This document shows, piece by piece, positions 21,631 through 31,097 of a DNA stretch of 64,000 nucleotides (its first letter is position 1; each line of letters opens with the position of its first letter). The position numbers and the translations under genes are program-made. The stretch comes from JAXGXJ01 sp963829545 (GTDB lineage Bacteria > Actinomycetota > Thermoleophilia > RBG-16-64-13): NCBI GenBank assembly GCA_963829545.1, contig CAWHIX010000006.1, forward strand, positions 72,372 to 136,371, given 5' to 3'. The notes under the pieces were generated by a model that was not told the DNA's origin, did not search any database, and saw nothing but the letters and a program-made list of their open reading frames with translations.

Positions 21631-21954
21631 CTAGAAGGGCAGGCCGGGAATGTTGAGCCCCGAGGTGATCCCGCCCAGCTTCTTGTTGGCCAACTCCTGG
21701 GCCGAACGGAGAGCTTCGTTGGTGGCGGCCATGATCATGTCCTCGAGTATCTCCACGTCTTCCGGGTCGATGGCGGCCGGGTCGATCTTGATGCTCTTGA
21801 GTTCGATGGCTCCGGTGACCTGGACGGTCACCATGCCGCCGCCCGCCGACGCCTCCACGACGTCGTTGGCCAGGTCGTCCTGCATCTTGGCCATGTCGGC
21901 CTGCATCTTCTGGACCTGCTTCATCATCTTCTGGTAGTTCGGGTTCGGGGTCAC
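21631..21954 (-). CDS. ybaB: YbaB/EbfC nucleoid-associated protein
   Basis: A 107-residue protein matching YbaB/EbfC: a Met-rich N-terminal helix (YQKMMKQVQKMQADMAKMQDD), a central sheet (GMVTVQVTGAIELKSIKIDP) and a C-terminal helix. It forms dimers that bind DNA with low sequence specificity. It sits 20 bp after dnaX and 44 bp before recR, the standard dnaX-ybaB-recR operon. Confidence 0.95.
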   Translation of the reverse strand: MTPNPNYQKMMKQVQKMQADMAKMQDDLANDVVEASAGGGMVTVQVTGAIELKSIKIDPAAIDPEDVEILEDMIMAATNEALRSAQELANKKLGGITSGLNIPGLPF

Positions 21955-21973
21955 CGGCGTCTCCTCGGCTCGT

Positions 21974-23767
21974 CTAGCGCGTGGGCCCGTCGTCGATCAG
22001 GCGGGCGTCGAACTCCTGCTTGAGCACCCTGAGCAGCTCGTCCTTGCTCAGGATTCTAGCATCTTCCTCCGGAGCGGCCGCCGGAGCCGACTCCGCCGCC
22101 AACCTGGTGGTGACGCGCAGATCCCGGCCTGTCAGCTCCCGCAGCACGGCGGTAATGACCTGGGGGTTGCTGCCCCGCGTCACCTGGTCGGCCTGGAAGC
22201 CGAAGCCGGCGGGGAACTTGATGACCAGTTCGTCGCCCTCCAGGCTCTCGAGACGGCCCTCGGCCAGCACTGCCGCCAGACCGGCCTGGCGTTTGTGGAC
22301 CGCGTCGATGACCACCGTCCATGCGCGGCGCAGGTGCTCCAGATCGGGCGGAATACTGCCCGCCTGCGGCCTGCCGCGCGCGCCACTGGGCTGGGGCGTG
22401 CCCGGCCGGGCCGCGTCCGGGTGGCCCCCCTGGGGTGCCGGAGCAGATGAAGGCGGTACGGGAGCACCCGCCGAGGGGGGAGGCGTAGGCGCGGGCTCCG
22501 GGCAAGACGCACTGCCGGTCGGGTCGGCCGGTGCCGGCCCCGACGCATCGGGAGTGCGGACGGGGGCCGTGTACGAGGCCTCCGGCTCGGCCTTCGGAGC
22601 GTCGCCCCCGCGGGTCGCGGCAGCACACGCAGCCGCAGCTGCCTGATGCTCCGGGCGCGGGGTTCCGTCGGCCGCGAAAGCGGTCATCTTGATGAAGGCC
22701 AGTTCCAGCTCCAGCCGGGGGTCGGACCCCTGCCGGATGGCGCGCAGACCTTCTCCCAAAAGATCGATGAAGGTGAGCGTCCGCGCTGTCGAGACACGGG
22801 AAGCCTGGCTGCGCAGCGTGGCCAGTTGCTCTTCGGTGAGGGCCATGCTGGGGGGGGCCTCCACTGTGTGTTTCACCACGTACAGATCGCGCAGGTGGCT
22901 CAGGAGGTCCTTCATGAACTGGCTGTAGTCGGTACCGGCCTGGTTGAGGCGGTCGACGAAGAGGAGGGCGCCTTGCGTGTCGTGGTCGTCGACCAGGTCG
23001 ACGGCCTCGAAGAGCAGGTCGTGCTGGACGACGCCCAGGATGTCCAGGGTCTGCTGCAGGGAGATGGAGCCGCCGGAATACGTCGCCAGTTGGTCGAGCA
23101 CCCCGATGGCATCGCGGAAGCTGCCTGCCGCCGCCCGGGCAATGACTGTGAGCGACGCCTCCGCCACCTCGATGCCCTCCTGCCGCGCGATGGTCGCCAA
23201 TACGCTCACCACCTCCGCTATCGTCGGCCGGCGGAAGTCGAAGCGTTGGCAGCGGGAGAGGATGGTGGCCGGCACCTTGTGTGCCTCGGTGGTAGCCAGC
23301 ACGAACACAGCGTGCGCAGGAGGCTCCTCCAGGGTCTTCAGCAACGCGTTGAAGGCGTGCGGGGAGAGCATGTGTACCTCATCGAGGATGTACACCTTCA
23401 TGCGGCCTTCGAGAGGGGCGAAGTGTACCTTGTCGAGCAGAGTCTCGGTGACTTCCTCGACCGTGCGGTTGGAGGCCGCGTCCATCTCTACCACATCCAG
23501 GGCGCTGCCCCGCCTTATGGCCTCGCAGAGGGGACAGGTGCCGTCGGGGGTGGCCGTGGCCGCGCCGTGTCCGGCTTCACAATTGAGCGCCATGGCCAGT
23601 ATCTTGGCCGTGGAGGTCTTGCCGGTTCCCCGCGGACCCGTGAAGAGATAGGCGTGGCTGACCCGGTCGTGGACGATGGCGTTGACAAGCGTGCGGGCTA
23701 CGTGTTCCTGCCCGATTATGTCCTCGAAGCGGGCGGGCCGGTACTTGCGGTAAAGGGACACGGACAT
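21974..23767 (-). CDS. dnaX: DNA polymerase III subunit gamma/tau
   Basis: A 597-residue clamp-loader ATPase. Visible are Walker A GPRGTGKTST, a zinc-binding Cys set (NCEAGHG...TCPLCEAI), Walker B VYILDEVHML, the SRC-type arginine finger ILSRCQRFDF, and a Pro/Ala/Gly-rich linker (about residues 370-470). The C-terminal tau-like domain follows. The gene is intact over 1.8 kb, which contrasts with the heavily broken gene next to it at 23899-25651. It heads the dnaX-ybaB-recR group. Confidence 0.95.
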   Translation of the reverse strand: MSVSLYRKYRPARFEDIIGQEHVARTLVNAIVHDRVSHAYLFTGPRGTGKTSTAKILAMALNCEAGHGAATATPDGTCPLCEAIRRGSALDVVEMDAASNRTVEEVTETLLDKVHFAPLEGRMKVYILDEVHMLSPHAFNALLKTLEEPPAHAVFVLATTEAHKVPATILSRCQRFDFRRPTIAEVVSVLATIARQEGIEVAEASLTVIARAAAGSFRDAIGVLDQLATYSGGSISLQQTLDILGVVQHDLLFEAVDLVDDHDTQGALLFVDRLNQAGTDYSQFMKDLLSHLRDLYVVKHTVEAPPSMALTEEQLATLRSQASRVSTARTLTFIDLLGEGLRAIRQGSDPRLELELAFIKMTAFAADGTPRPEHQAAAAACAAATRGGDAPKAEPEASYTAPVRTPDASGPAPADPTGSASCPEPAPTPPPSAGAPVPPSSAPAPQGGHPDAARPGTPQPSGARGRPQAGSIPPDLEHLRRAWTVVIDAVHKRQAGLAAVLAEGRLESLEGDELVIKFPAGFGFQADQVTRGSNPQVITAVLRELTGRDLRVTTRLAAESAPAAAPEEDARILSKDELLRVLKQEFDARLIDDGPTR

Positions 23768-23898
23768 GCGCCGGTGGGCTCCTTGTTCGCGCGCTCGATG
23801 GATGGGGCGATTATATCAGTCGGTCTGCCGCGACCCGTCCCAGGATCGCCACCGCAGCGATGTCCCGGGCCGCAGCGACCGTAGTCGGGGTGCCGCGA

Positions 23899-25651
23899 TC
23901 AGAAGAGCTCGCCGTGGACTTTGTCCCTCGCCCTATCGATCTGCTCGGGCGTGGCCCCCAAGTGCGATAACACGTATTCGGAACATACCCAGGGCCACGT
24001 CTCCCACTCCCGAGAAGACCCGATCGGCTCCGGCTAGCGCGCAGCGCGGTGGATGTCGGCTGAGAAAGGCGGCCCGCGCCAGGATGTGGATACGTGGGTT
24101 CATCTCCCGGGCCATCTTGATGACGACGCCTCGCGCTCGTGACCTGACGCCGCTGAGCACCGCTGCTCCCGGGCCCTGCGCACGCCGGCCTGCGTCGAGG
24201 ATGGCTCGCCAGTGTCGCGTCTCCGAAGATCGCCCTGGTGCCCTCCTGAGCCCAACTGCTTGGACCGTCTGAGAGGTTCATCTCGACGATGGTCGGCGAC
24301 TCCGTACTCCCGCGGAGGCGTGCGACCTTCCGGCCCACGAGGCCCATGGCCCACGATGACGAGCCGGTGAGCAGAGTCTGTCTCCGCAGACGGTCCGTTC
24401 AAGGGCGAGGCGGCCGGGCCGGCACCCGGGCGTTCAGAACGCGCCACCATCCTCTCTCGTTTGAAGGCCGCCGGTCGATGGGGGCCACTGTCCGGTATAC
24501 GATGAGCTTGATGGATATGGAGACTATGGCTGCCCCGACTGCGTTCGTGCGTCGGCGGTGAGGAACTGCGTTGGTGCCCACGGTAGCCAGGATGAATGAG
24601 AACTCCCCGATCTGGCGCCAGCGCCGCCGCGACTCCCAGACGTCACCTTGCTGGGGTAGCCGCCCACGATGCAGACCACCAGGGGCCGATGAGGGGTTTG
24701 GCGACATCAGCACGGCGGCGACGAGGAGCAGGATCGACCCGGGGATTCGACTAGAGACGCGGGGTCGAAGAGCATGCCCACGGAGACGAAGAAGAAGCAC
24801 CACGAGAAGGTCGCGGAAGGGCAGACGCTTCCGAAGCGGCCCGGAGGCTGAAGTCGGACGCGGAGATGATGAGGCCGGCAAGAAACGCCCCCAAGGCGAG
24901 GGAGACGCCGAAGCTGCGCGGACAGAGCGGCCACGGCGAACCAGATGCGCCACGACAACCATGAGGAAGACAGTCGCGCGCTGCGGCTGCGGGCGGCCTC
25001 GTAGCAACAGCCGGGGTACGACCCAGCTCGCTCACCACGACCACCAGAGACGACGACCCACGATCGCGACGGCGACGAGGATGGTCCAGGAACCGCCACC
25101 GGCATGTCTCCAGCTCCGTCGCCCGGCCAAGAAGGGGCAGCACGAGCATCATCGGCGACGACGAGGATGTCCTGGAAGATCAGCATGCCCAGCGCGTGTC
25201 TGGCCCACCGGGGTGTCGATCTGCGCTCGCTCGGCCGAGAGGTCTTGAGCACGACCGCGGTGCTGCTGAGAGCGACGAGCATACCGTAGCACGATGGTCT
25301 GCGGCCGCGGAAACCTGACCGCCAGGCCGACACCCGATCCGATGGCCGCTCCGGTGAGCATCACCTGCAGCGGGCCCGGCCACCGAGGAGGGCGCCGGGC
25401 CAGGCGCATCAGTCCCCGAAACGAGAACTCGCAGGCCGAGGGTGAAGAGGAGGAAGATCACGCCTACCTCGGCCAGCTGCCTCGACGCTCTCGGGGCTCC
25501 TCGATCGAGACCGAAGGCGTGTGCGGACCGATGAGGACTCCCGCCACGAAGAGACCCACGAGAGGGGGAAGCCGCAATCTGCCGAAGACCAGCGTCACGG
25601 CGAGCGGCCACCGCCATGACGATGAGGATGTCGGTGAGGGTGCTGCGTCAT
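23899..25651 (-). pseudogene. Kef-type cation/proton antiporter with TrkA-N domain, heavily frame-disrupted
   Basis: Family-like pieces appear in order but in constantly changing frames. From an ATG at 25651: LTDILIVMAVAA, LRLPPLVGLFVAGVLIGPH, GVIFLLFTLGL, MLVALSSTAVVLKT, ALGMLIFQDILVV, LALGAFLAGLIIS and VSVGMLFDPASLV. A TrkA-N NAD-binding part follows (HRLVIVGHGP, GTRAIFGDATLASHP), ending in DRARDKVHGELF with a TGA at 23899. The size (~580 residues if repaired) suits a CPA2 glutathione-gated-like or KefB exchanger. At least ten breaks in 1.75 kb are far more than elsewhere. It is either a true pseudogene or a stretch of poor consensus. Confidence 0.6.
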
Positions 25652-25686
25652 CGACCCCTCCGTCCAATCCCAGGAGAGAAGGAAAG

Positions 25687-25955
25687 GACCGTGCACCCGC
25701 CGTCGAAGACGAGACCTCCGAGCGCCCACCGGCAGCCAGCTCAGGCCAAGCTACCCCACGGCACATGAAAGAGTCCGCTTAGGGCTGCTACCTCCCGGTC
25801 CTGACCCGGTTCACAGAGTTCCATTGCGTAGGACCTGGCCGTCAACACCACTTACCGGCGTCAGACCTCACAGGCCCGCTCCTAGGGCGGGGATTCCGTC
25901 CCGCTAAAGCGGATTGCGGGTACAGGGCACCGCTAGCTCCCCACCTAGCACGGTC
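25687..25955 (-). ncRNA. ffs: large bacterial signal recognition particle RNA
   Basis: The minus strand carries the hallmark SRP RNA sequence. Near the 5' end is GTGCTAGGTGGGGAGCTAGC and then CAATCCGCTTTAGCGGG of the Alu domain. The S-domain tip is GTCAGGACCGGGAGGTAGCA, with TGGAACTCTGTGAA in the adjacent helix. The 3' Alu strand ends in GGGTGCACGGTC. The outer 8 bases pair perfectly (GACCGTGC with GCACGGTC), which sets both ends at ~269 nt. This is the large Gram-positive form with an Alu domain. It lies between a lipoprotein gene and the antiporter/dnaX block, as in the tRNA-Ser/scRNA/dnaX order of Bacillus. The tip reads GGGAGGTAGCA where many SRP RNAs have GGAAGGAAGCA. Confidence 0.95.
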
Positions 25956-26040
25956 GGCGAGGAGTATACAGCAGCTCGGCCCGTGCGGCGCCGCGGGGCA
26001 GCCGATGCGCCCAGGGCACCGGGTGGGCCTCCGGCTCGTG

Positions 26041-26662
26041 TCAAGTAGCGGTCGTGGTGCCGGTCATCGCCTCAGCCTCGTCCAGCAGGGGGGCGAGCGC
26101 CGCAATGAACTGCGTCCAGGAGAGTCGCCGCCCGCTGCGGGTCGTCGGAGGGGTTGCCCAGGGTCTCGATGACCGCGTGGGCCTCGGTCGAGCCTCTGCG
26201 CTACGGAACCCTCGGCTACGTCTGCGCCCGCGGTTGATGGTGGCGTACACGTCGATCATGGCCTGCTGGGCCAGGGTCAGGTCGCCCTCGGCCAGAGCCT
26301 GTCTGCCGGACAAGGCCTGCGTACGCGCACGCAGGCCGAAGATCAGCGCCATGCGCGGATCGTCCTGGGCCGCACCCTCGTCGGTCAGTTGCTGAGCCAG
26401 CGCAGTCCACACCTTCGCTGTATGGGCCAGTTCCGTCTGGTAAGTTGCGACAAGGTGATCGGGGGGCCGGTCGAGGTGGTGGTCGTATCGGCCGGACCGG
26501 ACGCTGTGGTGGAAGCGTAGCCGCGGTGAGGTTCACCCGAGGGGGAGGTGGCGCTCGACGAGTCACCGGCGCAGGCGGAAAGCATGACCGCCATGAGGAT
26601 GCGACCAAAAGGACCAGAAGGCAGGCGGCTCTGAAGGTGGTGATGGGGGACCGGAACTTCAC
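26041..26662 (-). CDS. secreted lipoprotein of unknown function (frame breaks)
   Basis: A GTG at 26662 follows GAGGAG. The signal sequence (KFRSPITTFRAACLLVLLVA) continues after a frame change as MAVMLSACAGDSSS, giving the lipobox LSAC. A Ser/Thr/Pro-rich spacer leads, after another break near 26410, to an alpha-helical domain (VWTALAQQLTDEGAAQDDPR, LIFGLRARTQALSGRQALAE) and a stop at 26041. No family is recognised. It sits between the tRNA-Ser and SRP RNA genes. Confidence 0.45.
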
Positions 26663-26681
26663 AGTGACTCCTCGGGGAATA

Positions 26682-26775
26682 TGGCGGAGTGGGAGGGATT
26701 CGAACCCTCGGGACGAGTTACCCCCGCCCACACGATTTCCAGTCGTGCTCCTTAAGCCAGCTCGGACACCACTCC
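26682..26775 (-). tRNA. tRNA-Ser (anticodon GGA)
   Basis: The minus strand folds as a long-variable-arm tRNA. The acceptor GGAGTGG pairs with CCACTCC, followed by discriminator G and an encoded CCA. The anticodon loop is CTGGAAA with anticodon GGA (reads UCC/UCU). The extra arm is class II, and the T arm contains GGTTCGAATCC. Total length is 94 nt including CCA. Its position upstream of SRP RNA and dnaX is conserved in Gram-positives. Confidence 0.96.
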
Positions 26776-26824
26776 GCAGACGCCGACGCAACGACAGCCG
26801 ATAAGCAAAGCGGGATTCATAGCC

Positions 26825-27585
26825 TCAGGGCCACGTGGGCTGCCCGCCCACGACCACCGTCCACACGATGAGCGCGATGCCGGACAGGAACGGTGCCGGG
26901 CATGACGAAGGCGGCCACGGGGTCTCTGGTGATCTCGTAGGGAGGAAGCACCCAGAAGCCGATGATGCTGAGGACCACGCTGGCGGCGATGACCGGGATC
27001 AACTGTCCTCCCTCCACGGCCATGTAGACGAAGACCAGCGCCGTAGGTGGCCAGGGAGCCGAGGACGAAGAAGAGCCGTTCCACGCCCGATATGCGTTGC
27101 CCGCTCCCCTGTCCCAGAATGAGGATGACCGCGGTCACCAGGAAGAACCCCAGCCCCAACAGGAGGTAGCCCGCCTGTGTATCGAGGAATGCCACCTTGG
27201 CGGCGAACTCACCCTGGATGAACGTCTCCGGCAGCGCGCTCTGGATGGCATGGGCGGCGATGTGGATGCCGTGGCCGATGAGGGCGATGGAAAGGCCCAC
27301 CCAGAACACCCAGGCGAAGGGACTGGAGATGACCGAGTACACGTTCAGCGATCCCCGCACCGACTGGGTGATGACCAGGAAGAGACGCGCGAAGGCGAAG
27401 GCGGCCAGGGCGGGCAGGAGGACGAGGAAGACCAGGTCGACCGGACCGATGGCCCAGGAATCGGCGCGCACGGGAGCGCCGGCCCGTATGCCCTGGAAGA
27501 GCTCCCAGGCGATCAGGGAGACCATCAGCCAGAAGGTGCTGCGGGCTACGGGGGCGGTAGCTCTGACTGGGGTGGTGGCTCTCAT
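26825..27585 (-). CDS. multi-pass membrane protein of unknown function (frame breaks)
   Basis: From an ATG at 27585 (GGAGAAGG just upstream) the sequence gives about seven hydrophobic segments, including VDLVFLVLLPALAAFAFARL and VFWVGLSIALIGHGIHIAAH. The histidine-rich GHGIHIAAH may bind a metal or heme. The frame breaks near 27040 and 26900; after the breaks the protein ends FLSGIALIVWTVVVGGQPTW at 26825. Length if repaired is ~253 residues. I recognise no family. It is followed on the same strand by tRNA-Ser. Confidence 0.5.
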
Positions 27586-27688
27586 CACCTTCTCCGGCTC
27601 CGGCGCGATCGCTCTCACGAGCGTCGTGCCGGCCCATTCTATCGCGAGAGGCAGGCCGGCGAACGGGCGCACAGGGGTCCGGCTCGCG

Positions 27689-28450
27689 TCAGAGGATGAA
27701 GGGCAGAAGCGCCTTTCGTTCCGGCGGGTAGTCGGGGAACTCGCGTCGGTACCAGGCATGGGTCTTGATGGCGCGGGGAGCCAGATTGGCCACGGTCCAC
27801 ACGAAGAAGGCCAGAGCCGCCGGGAGTCCAGCAGGCCAGCGCCCATCCGCCCCATTCCACGATCTCACCGAGGTAGTTGGGGCACGACACGAAACGATAG
27901 CCGCCTCCCTGGGGGATCCTGTAGCCGTTCTCGCCGGGACGGCGCAGGGAGATGAGCACGCGGTCGGAGTGCTGATTGAGCGCGAATCCGGCAGCGAAGA
28001 GGACGACTCCGACGATGAAGCGGGGATCGAGCATCCAGGACAGCTCCAAGTCGGGACCCAGCGTGTAGAGATAGCGGGCGTTCAGATAGCCGTTGCCCAC
28101 GTTGAAGGTCGCCCCCATGGCGATCACCGAGAGGGCCATCCTGGGCCGGACGCCGCGCAGACGGAAGGGATAGACGAACGACCGGTTGACGTAGTGGACG
28201 GCCCACAGCAGCAGAAGAACACGGCCAGGGGATTCCCTCGCTGGTCGCCGAGCAGGTAGAAGACGACGAAAGTGATGAGCGAGGGTGACTCCATGAGCAC
28301 CCAGCCCCAGCGGGGACTGATGCGGGGGCCCCAGCCTCCGCGGGTGAAGCGTCCGTAGGGAGCGGTGACGAAGAAGAGGGCGAAGAAGGTGACGACCGCC
28401 AGCGCCAGCCAGGCGATCACCAGCCAGTCGTAGAAGAGTTGTTCGTCCAT
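27689..28450 (-). CDS. steroid 5-alpha-reductase-like (SRD5A / DUF1295) membrane enzyme (two frame breaks)
   Basis: About 254 residues if joined. The pieces MDEQLFYDWLVIAW, FVTAPYGRFTRGGWGPRI and WVLMESPSLITF form the N-terminal half. NVGNGYLNARYL, DPRFIVGVVLFAAGFALNQH and FVSCPNYLGEIVEWGGWALA form the NADPH-binding half, ending YPPERKALLPFIL. Breaks fall near 28230 and 27830. These are hallmark motifs of 3-oxo-5-alpha-steroid 4-dehydrogenases and relatives that reduce enone double bonds of steroids or polyprenols with NADPH. Bacterial members are mostly uncharacterised, so the substrate is open. It is transcribed away from the AEC transporter. Confidence 0.7.
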
Positions 28451-28492
28451 CCGGACTCGACTTATATCACCTAGCGCCCGGGGGCGCACGCG

Positions 28493-29391
28493 ATGTACGC
28501 TGACGCGATGCAGCAGATTCTGACCATCATCACGCCCACGTTCTTCATAATCGCGCTCGGCTACCTGTTCGGGCGGGTCAGCCGGGCTTCGCCGGCTGTA
28601 CTCATCGACGTGGTCATCTATCTGGCGACGCCCTGCCTGGTCCTTACCTCCTTGCTCGCCCAGCCCATCGTGGTCGGCGAGGCCGTGTGGCTGTGGGCCT
28701 CGTGTCTCCTGACCATCGCCGGGACCGTATCTGCTCGCCCGACTGGTCTTCCTGCGCGGTCGCACCAAGCACTCCGGGCTCTACCTGCCCATCATGTTCG
28801 CCAACCTCATCAACCTGCCCCTGCCCATCGTCTATCTGGCCTTCGGCACGGAGGGTGTGGCCATGACGGTGCTCTTCTACATCCCGCAGGGCTTCCTCAT
28901 CTACTCTCTGGGCGTATACCTGGCCGCGGGGCAGGAGGGGCTGAAGCCGGGCCTACGGGCCATGGCCCGCACGCCGCTGCTCTACACAGCGGTGCTGGGG
29001 GTGGCGCTGAATCTGGCCGGGGTGACCCTGCCCACCCTGCTCTACGATTCGCTCAAGTTCATGGGCACGGCCAGCCATCCCGCTCATCCTCGTGGTCCTG
29101 GGGATGACCATCGGAAGTGTGAAGCTCACCCACGTCCCCCTCTCCCTGCTCGCCGGCGTCCTGCGCATGGGAGGAGGCTTCGCCTTCGGGATGCTGGCCG
29201 TGTGGGCCTTCGGGCTCACGGGAATGGCCAGGAACATCGTGCTCTTCGAGTCGGCCATGCCGGCCGCCATCCTGACCGCGGTGCTGTGTACCAAGTACCG
29301 CAACGAGGCCGAACTGGTCTCCTCGGTCGTCCTCGTGACCACTCTGGCCAGCATAGTGGTCATCCCGGTGCTGCTATATTTCCTGCTGTGA
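28493..29391 (+). CDS. AEC-family (auxin efflux carrier) transporter (two frame breaks)
   Basis: Ten hydrophobic segments are spread over three frames. The pieces are ILTIITPTFFIIALGYLFGR and IDVVIYLATPCLVLTSLL, then after a break near 28730 MFANLINLPLPIVYLAFG and VLGVALNLAGVTLP. A break near 29080 leads to VVLGMTIGSVKL and AMPAAILTAVLCTKYRNE, ending LLYFLL at 29391. This is the Mem_trans/AEC pattern used for malate, malonate or other carboxylate export. The start could also be the ATG at 28508; neither has a clear ribosome site. Its stop overlaps the next gene's GTG (GTGA), so the two are probably coupled. Confidence 0.75.
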
Positions 29392-31036
29392 CCACCAGGA
29401 CCCCTCCCTTCCTGCCCGACGGCAGCCCCTTCCGGCTGTCCGCGGTGCTCTTCGACTTCGACGGCACCCTGACAGAGCCCGGTGACTTCGATTTCGAGGC
29501 CATCCGTTCGGCTGTGGGATGCCCCTCCGGGGTGGGCCTGCTGGAATACCTCGAGGCTGTAGAAGATGCGGACGAGCGGAGCCGCAAGGAAGCCATCCTG
29601 GAGGAGGCCGAGGCGCTGGCGGCCGAGAAGGGTCGGCCCAACCAGGGAGCGGAAGAGCTCGTCGCGCTGCTGCGCTCTCAGCGCGTCCCCATGGCCGTCA
29701 TCACGCCGGAACCGGTTGGCGTCGCTGGAGCGGGCGTTCGCCCGTGCTCAACGGCATCGGCGAAAGCGATTTCGCGCTGATAGTCACCCGCGATCTGGGC
29801 TTGGGTCCCAAACCGCTTCCGGACGGGGTTCTGCATATTGCGGCCGAGCTGGGTGTGGACCCGGGGACGATCCTCCTCATCGGGGATCACGCGTACGACA
29901 TCGAGGCCGGGCGGCGGGCGGGCACGCTCACCATGTACCTGCAGAACGATCCCGCCGCGCCCTTGCCCAAGGTGCCCGCCGACTTCACCGTAGCCGATCT
30001 GGGGGAAGCGGCTCGTATCATCCGCTACGGTCTTCCTTTGCCCACAGGCAAGCTGCCGGCCGACCTGCTGGAGGAGAGCATCGGCACCATCGCCTCCGCC
30101 GACCCCGCCGTGCTGGTGGGCGCTCGTCTAGGAGAAGACGCGGCCGCCGTGGACGTGAGCGACGCCGAGATCCTGGTGCTGGCTTCCGACCCCATCACTC
30201 TGGCTGCGGACGACGTGGCCCGCTACGCGGTGCTGGTCAACGCCAACGACATAGCCACGAGCGGAGCGCTTCCGCGCTGGTTCCTGACCACCCTGCTCTT
30301 CCCCCCGGCTCCACGGCGTCCGAGGTGGCGGCCTTGGTGCGCGATCTTCAGGAGAACTGCCGGCGGTGGGGCGTGTCGCTGTGCGGCGGGCACACCGAGG
30401 TCACCGACGCGGTCTCGCGACCCCTGGTGGCGGGGACCATGGCAGGGACGGCCGCGGGCCGCCGCCTACTCGATAAGCGCGACATGCGCGAGGGCGACAT
30501 GATCCTCCTCACCAAGGGAGTGGCCGTGGAGGGTACGGGGCTCATAGCCCGGGAGTTCGGGCAGCGACTGAAGGCGGCGGGGATGAGTGCCGGCGAGCTA
30601 GATGCGTGTGCGGCCTTTCTGGAGCGGATGAGCATCCTCGACGAAGCGCGCGTCGCCCTGTCGTTCGAGGGGGTGACCGCCCTGCATGACGTCACTGAAG
30701 GCGGGCTGGCCATGGCAGTGACGGAGCTGGGCGCAGCCGGCGGACGCCGGCTGCGCGTCGACATGGACGGCATCCTCGTCTATCCGGAGACCCGTCGTCG
30801 TCTGCGCACTCCTTGGTCTCGATCCCCTGGGACTCATCGGCTCGGGCAGCCTCCTCATCACCTGTGCCGAGGACCAGGCGGGAGCGCTCGCGACGGTTAT
30901 CGCGGCCGAGGGCATCGAGGTGGCCGTCATCGGAGAGGTGTTGGAAGAGGGTCGGGGTGTCGAGGCCTGGCAAGGCGGCGAGCGGCGCGACTGGCCCCGC
31001 TTCTCCAGGGACGAGGTCTCTCGCCTGACGGACTGA
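29388..31036 (+). CDS. HAD-family phosphatase fused to PurM/HypE-like AIR-synthase-related domain (frame breaks)
   Basis: The N-terminal ~200 residues are a HAD hydrolase: VLFDFDGTLTEPGD (motif I), VPMAVITPE (motif II), then after a break near 29730 LGLGPKPLPDG and LLIGDHAYDIEAGRRAG (motif IV). Without a stop the same frame continues into a PurM-type domain: GARLGEDAAAVDV and LVNANDIATSGALPRWFL. After a break near 30310 come WGVSLCGGHTEVTDAV, GDMILLTKGVAVEGTG and LHDVTEGGLAMAV, then after 30800 LIGSGSLLITCAEDQAGAL. The PurM part resembles HypE/ThiL/SelD-like ATP-binding enzymes, but the exact reaction is unknown. The fusion point lies inside one uninterrupted frame. Confidence 0.72.
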
Positions 31037-31061
31037 TCCGGGCGGCGTCGTTAGTTCGCTC

Positions 31062-31091
31062 TTGCCAAACAGTACGGTGATGCCGTACAAT
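31062..31091 (+). promoter_or_regulatory. promoter and operator of the marR-MFS pair
   Basis: TTGCCA (31062-31067), an 18-bp spacer and TACAAT (31086-31091) make a sigma-70-type promoter. A 6-bp inverted repeat, GTACGG (31072-31077) and CCGTAC (31083-31088), lies in the spacer and overlaps the -10, the expected place for a MarR-type autorepressor site. The predicted start point is about the A of the ATG at 31098, so the mRNA may be leaderless. Confidence 0.6.
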
Positions 31092-31097
31092 ATGGTC

